Made by a program: the position numbers and the translations under genes
Assembly (NCBI RefSeq): GCF_035920345.1
Contig: NZ_CP109149.1
Coordinates: 8,680,001-8,744,000, forward strand
DNA length: 64,000 nucleotides
Reading direction: 5' to 3'
From: Nocardia vinacea
GTDB lineage: Bacteria > Actinomycetota > Actinomycetes > Mycobacteriales > Mycobacteriaceae
The notes under the pieces: generated by a model
Databases searched by the model: none
What the model was told of the DNA's origin: nothing
What the model saw: only the letters and a program-made list of their open reading frames with translations
Shown: positions 61,758-64,000 of the stretch, piece by piece
How positions within the stretch are numbered: position 1 is the first letter of the stretch
Layout of the letters: each line of letters opens with the position of its first letter

Positions 61758-63059
61758 TCACTCGTCGCCGTTGACAATCGGTTCGAGCTCATCGGGAGCG
61801 AAATACAGGTAGCGGCCGTACCATTCGTGCAGATCGGCCGCCGGATCGTCCTCGATTACCACCCCGACATGCGTTTCGCCGTCGACGTCGGCGTGCACCG
61901 AAGTGACGCGCGCCGCCCTGCCCTCGTAGAACAGGTCGTGGGCGTCGGCGCGTCGCGTCGGGCGCAACCGAACCCGGCTGCCCTGCCGCACCAGCACCCC
62001 GGCGATCGGGACCGCGTCGGACTCCGGGCGCACCGCGCCGTCGGCCGCCGGATCCCACCAGCTCATGCCCTCGGGCACCTCGGGAACCAGGTGCGGCGTC
62101 GGCTCACGGCACAGCCCGTGCAGGTCGTGCATGGCCTCGGGCGTCATGCGATCGCAGCGGTCGATGATCTCGGCCGCTCTCGGGTCGGTGGCGCGGGCCC
62201 GTTCCTTTTCGTCGTCGGTGAGCGTCATGACGCGCAGGGTGAGGATTTCGTCGATCTCGGTGGAGTCGAACAGCTGGCCCGCGCTCTGCTCGGCGATCTC
62301 TGGATGGTCGTAGAGGATGATCGGTGACACCAGGACAACGTCGTTGTGGCCGGGCGGCCCGGCCAACACCGGGAAACAGCGGTGCTGGGTGCAGTGTTCG
62401 ACGGCCGTCGCGGCGCCGGGTTCGGGGTCGAGGAGCGAGACGAACTCGCCGCCGTCGAGTTCGGCGATCACGTGGGCGCCGAGCATGGAGCGGGCGGTGG
62501 CGTCGTCCGAGCTGGTGGCTGCGCCGCCGCTGTTGCGCAGCCGTATTCCGACGCGTCGATAGTCGCCCTCGGGGGCGACGGTCAATTCGAGCGTGCCCTC
62601 GATCGGTGCTCGGGTGCGCACCACCACGCCCGCCGTCGATCCCGGAATCGGTTCGACCGCCTGCCAGCCCGGTACTTCGATCGGCATCGTCGTATTCACC
62701 AATGACCAAGGGCCACAGGGGATTTCGCATTCGGTGGCTTCGTCCCAGCTGACCCATCGGCGACCGTCGGCAATCAGTTCGGCGCGCGCGGTTCCGTCCA
62801 GTTCGACCGTTCGGCGCTGCAATTGCAGGAACCGCGCGGTGAGCGTGATCCGCGTGGCACCGGACGTGCGGACAAGGCATTCGGCGGCCAGCGAATCGTC
62901 CTCACCGAATCCGGCCGCGGCCGCGCCGCGCGGGCCGAGCACACCGAACTGCCAGCGGGACTGGTTTTTTCGGGCGTCCGACCGGTAGGGGTACAGCAGA
63001 TACCCCTCGTACAGTACGGCGTCGGCGACGGCGCGGGCACGGGTCATGGCGGCGTTCAC
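61758..63059 (-). CDS. Hydrogenase-cluster protein, 433 residues, unknown function
   Basis: 433 residues from the GTG at 63059, which overlaps the stop of the upstream gene (GTGA). No signal or membrane helix. The sequence is mostly beta and mixed (VLYEGYLLYPYRSDARKNQS; RCFPVLAGPPGHNDVVLVSP; RLRPTRRADAHDLFYEGRAA; VVIEDDPAADLHEWYGRYLY), with two Cys in EHCTQHRC. Its C-terminal part (about 350-433) looks like a separate domain. Coupled on both sides to other hydrogenase accessory genes, so a role in assembly of the enzyme is likely; I know no characterised homologue. Confidence 0.75.
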   Translation of the reverse strand: MNAAMTRARAVADAVLYEGYLLYPYRSDARKNQSRWQFGVLGPRGAAAAGFGEDDSLAAECLVRTSGATRITLTARFLQLQRRTVELDGTARAELIADGRRWVSWDEATECEIPCGPWSLVNTTMPIEVPGWQAVEPIPGSTAGVVVRTRAPIEGTLELTVAPEGDYRRVGIRLRNSGGAATSSDDATARSMLGAHVIAELDGGEFVSLLDPEPGAATAVEHCTQHRCFPVLAGPPGHNDVVLVSPIILYDHPEIAEQSAGQLFDSTEIDEILTLRVMTLTDDEKERARATDPRAAEIIDRCDRMTPEAMHDLHGLCREPTPHLVPEVPEGMSWWDPAADGAVRPESDAVPIAGVLVRQGSRVRLRPTRRADAHDLFYEGRAARVTSVHADVDGETHVGVVIEDDPAADLHEWYGRYLYFAPDELEPIVNGDE

Positions 63060-63700
63060 GGCGCGGACTCCTCGGTGAGAAGTTTCGCGACAGCGTCGTC
63101 GAATCCGAGCAACCCGTGCGAAGACTTGTAGGTGGCCAGCGCTTCGACATTCTCCCGGCGCAACCGCACCCAGCCGGAATTCGGATAGTGGGCGTCCATG
63201 AGATCGCGCCATACGGCGACCGGCATGTCGTATTTGTCCTCGCGGTCCCATGGCACCTGCTGAACCGCGAAACCCGTTTCCCCTCTGATGAATACGGTGC
63301 CGCTGAACAGGAAGATCAGGGGTACGGTGCCCTCGCGCAGGGCGTGTAGGTACTTCGATCCGGTGACCTCGAAGTCGTAGGTGCACGGCATCGGCAGTTC
63401 CACCTCGGCGCCGCCGGAGAAGCCGGGCACCATGGTGGCACAGTGCATCCAGGTGAACGACTTATGTGTTTCGTGCCAGCGTTCGCGCGGGCCGAAAAGG
63501 TCCAGCAGCCCCGCGCCTTCGGCGTCGGAGTAGCCGCGCCGGAAGGGTTCGATTCGCACCTGGGCGCGCAGCGCGATCGCGTGCACCGGCTCCTCGGCCA
63601 GCGCGGCGATGCCGATGCGCGCCGACAGATTCGGGGTGACCGCGTACGGTTCCGGCCGCACCTCGAGCACCGCAAAGGTCATCGCATAGGCCGGGCTCAT
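63056..63700 (-). CDS. DUF6084-like hydrogenase-cluster protein
   Basis: 214 residues from the ATG at 63700, overlapping the preceding stop (ATGA). Segments: MTFAVLEVRPEPYAVTPNLS, RIGIAALAEEPVHAIALRAQ, WHETHKSFTWMHCATMVPGF, CTYDFEVTGSKYLHALREGT and GWVRLRRENVEALATYKSSH. The beta-sandwich-like pattern and length match proteins from actinobacterial high-affinity hydrogenase clusters that I know as DUF6084. Cytosolic; role not known. Confidence 0.75.
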   Translation of the reverse strand: MSPAYAMTFAVLEVRPEPYAVTPNLSARIGIAALAEEPVHAIALRAQVRIEPFRRGYSDAEGAGLLDLFGPRERWHETHKSFTWMHCATMVPGFSGGAEVELPMPCTYDFEVTGSKYLHALREGTVPLIFLFSGTVFIRGETGFAVQQVPWDREDKYDMPVAVWRDLMDAHYPNSGWVRLRRENVEALATYKSSHGLLGFDDAVAKLLTEESAP

Positions 63701-64000
63701 CGCGCCACCTCCGGCCGGGCCCGAGCCGACATCGTGGTGAAGAATTCCGCGATGTAGTCCCTGGCCTCCTTGCCGCCATCGAATCCGCGCCACAGCATCC
63801 GCATCCGTCCGACGAACTCGTAGCAGGCATCGATCGGCAGCAGCAGGACCGCACCGGGACCGCCGCGTTCGGGCATCCGGATGAGCAGGGCCTCGACATC
63901 CGGTGCGAGCCGGTCGAGTTCGGGATGGCGATCCAGCATCGCCCGCCAATCCCGCAGCGGCAGTTCGGATTCGGTAGCCCCTGCCGGTCCCGGATAGAAC
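63697..64000 (-). CDS. DUF5947-like hydrogenase-cluster protein (partial, 5' end outside window)
   Basis: The frame is open to the right edge; about 100 C-terminal codons are visible. It reads FYPGPAGATESELPLRDWRA, then LDRHPELDRLAPDVEALLIR and IDACYEFVGRMRMLWRGFDG, the end of proteins known as DUF5947 that accompany actinobacterial hydrogenases. FYPGPAGATES and the Trp-rich helix near the end are typical. The stop overlaps the DUF6084-like start (ATGA). The structural hydrogenase genes are expected upstream, beyond the window. Confidence 0.75.
   Translation of the reverse strand, partial: FYPGPAGATESELPLRDWRAMLDRHPELDRLAPDVEALLIRMPERGGPGAVLLLPIDACYEFVGRMRMLWRGFDGGKEARDYIAEFFTTMSARARPEVAR

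Overview
The window is high-GC actinobacterial DNA, almost certainly from a mycolic-acid-containing member of the Mycobacteriales and most likely a Nocardia. The evidence is two antigen-85-type mycolyltransferase-like esterases, a PapA-type acyltransferase, a GpgS homologue of the methylglucose lipopolysaccharide pathway, an EspR-like regulator, a DosR/DosS (DevR/DevS) pair with its usual targets, an MmpL transporter and a CtpI-type giant P-type ATPase. No rRNA, tRNA, CRISPR array or intact insertion sequence was seen.

Layout. 1-2365: first 788 codons of a CtpI/CtpH-like ATPase that leaves the left edge. 2.6-8.2 kb: a large membrane protein, a DUF2277 protein, a clpP pair with a PopR/ClgR-like activator, a small secreted protein, a TetR relic and a 3-hydroxyacyl-CoA dehydrogenase. 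8.3-17.4 kb: AI-2E-type permease, PAP2 protein, then a hypoxia/dormancy block (two tandem universal stress proteins, DevS, DevR, an Acg-type nitroreductase and a divergent RafH-like ribosome hibernation factor) with DosR-like boxes. 17.7-28.2 kb: DUF1460 exported protein, a small membrane protein, a complete CUT1-type ABC importer, two unknown coupled genes, an alpha/beta hydrolase with a Cys nucleophile and a GlxA-type regulator. 28.2-34.3 kb: secreted lipase, amino-acid permease with two palindromic upstream sites, and a lone VirB6/TrbL-like membrane protein. 34.3-40.5 kb: an envelope-lipid island (Ag85-like, PapA-like, a broken PMT-family glycosyltransferase, GpgS, second Ag85-like). 40.6-46 kb: PucR-type regulator, EspR-like protein, an FtsX remnant, a SanA-like protein, a cupin, and a nitrile hydratase/thiocyanate hydrolase operon whose beta subunit is split. 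46.3-48.5 kb: MmpL.

48.5-54.2 kb is a variable, accessory-looking stretch: gene fragments, a GNAT acetyltransferase, a duplicated unit of about 290 bp, each copy encoding a 39-49 residue hydrophobic, Pro-tailed peptide, on either side of an 80-residue Gly/Ser-rich protein, a 185-residue unknown protein preceded by two 22-bp iterons, a ribbon-helix-helix protein, a DUF4254-like protein, a TetR regulator and an aldo/keto reductase fragment. This is the best candidate here for an undescribed system.

54.2-64 kb is the maturation and nickel-supply part of a [NiFe]-hydrogenase cluster, all on the minus strand and mostly with overlapping stop/start codons: DUF5947-like (partial), DUF6084-like, a 433-residue protein, a 39-residue membrane peptide, maturation protease, HypC2, HypF, HypC1, HypD, HypE, NicT-type nickel permease and a DUF6390-like protein. 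The structural subunits and HypA/HypB are not in the window and probably lie beyond the right edge. Family names are from recognition of the translated sequence, not from a database search.
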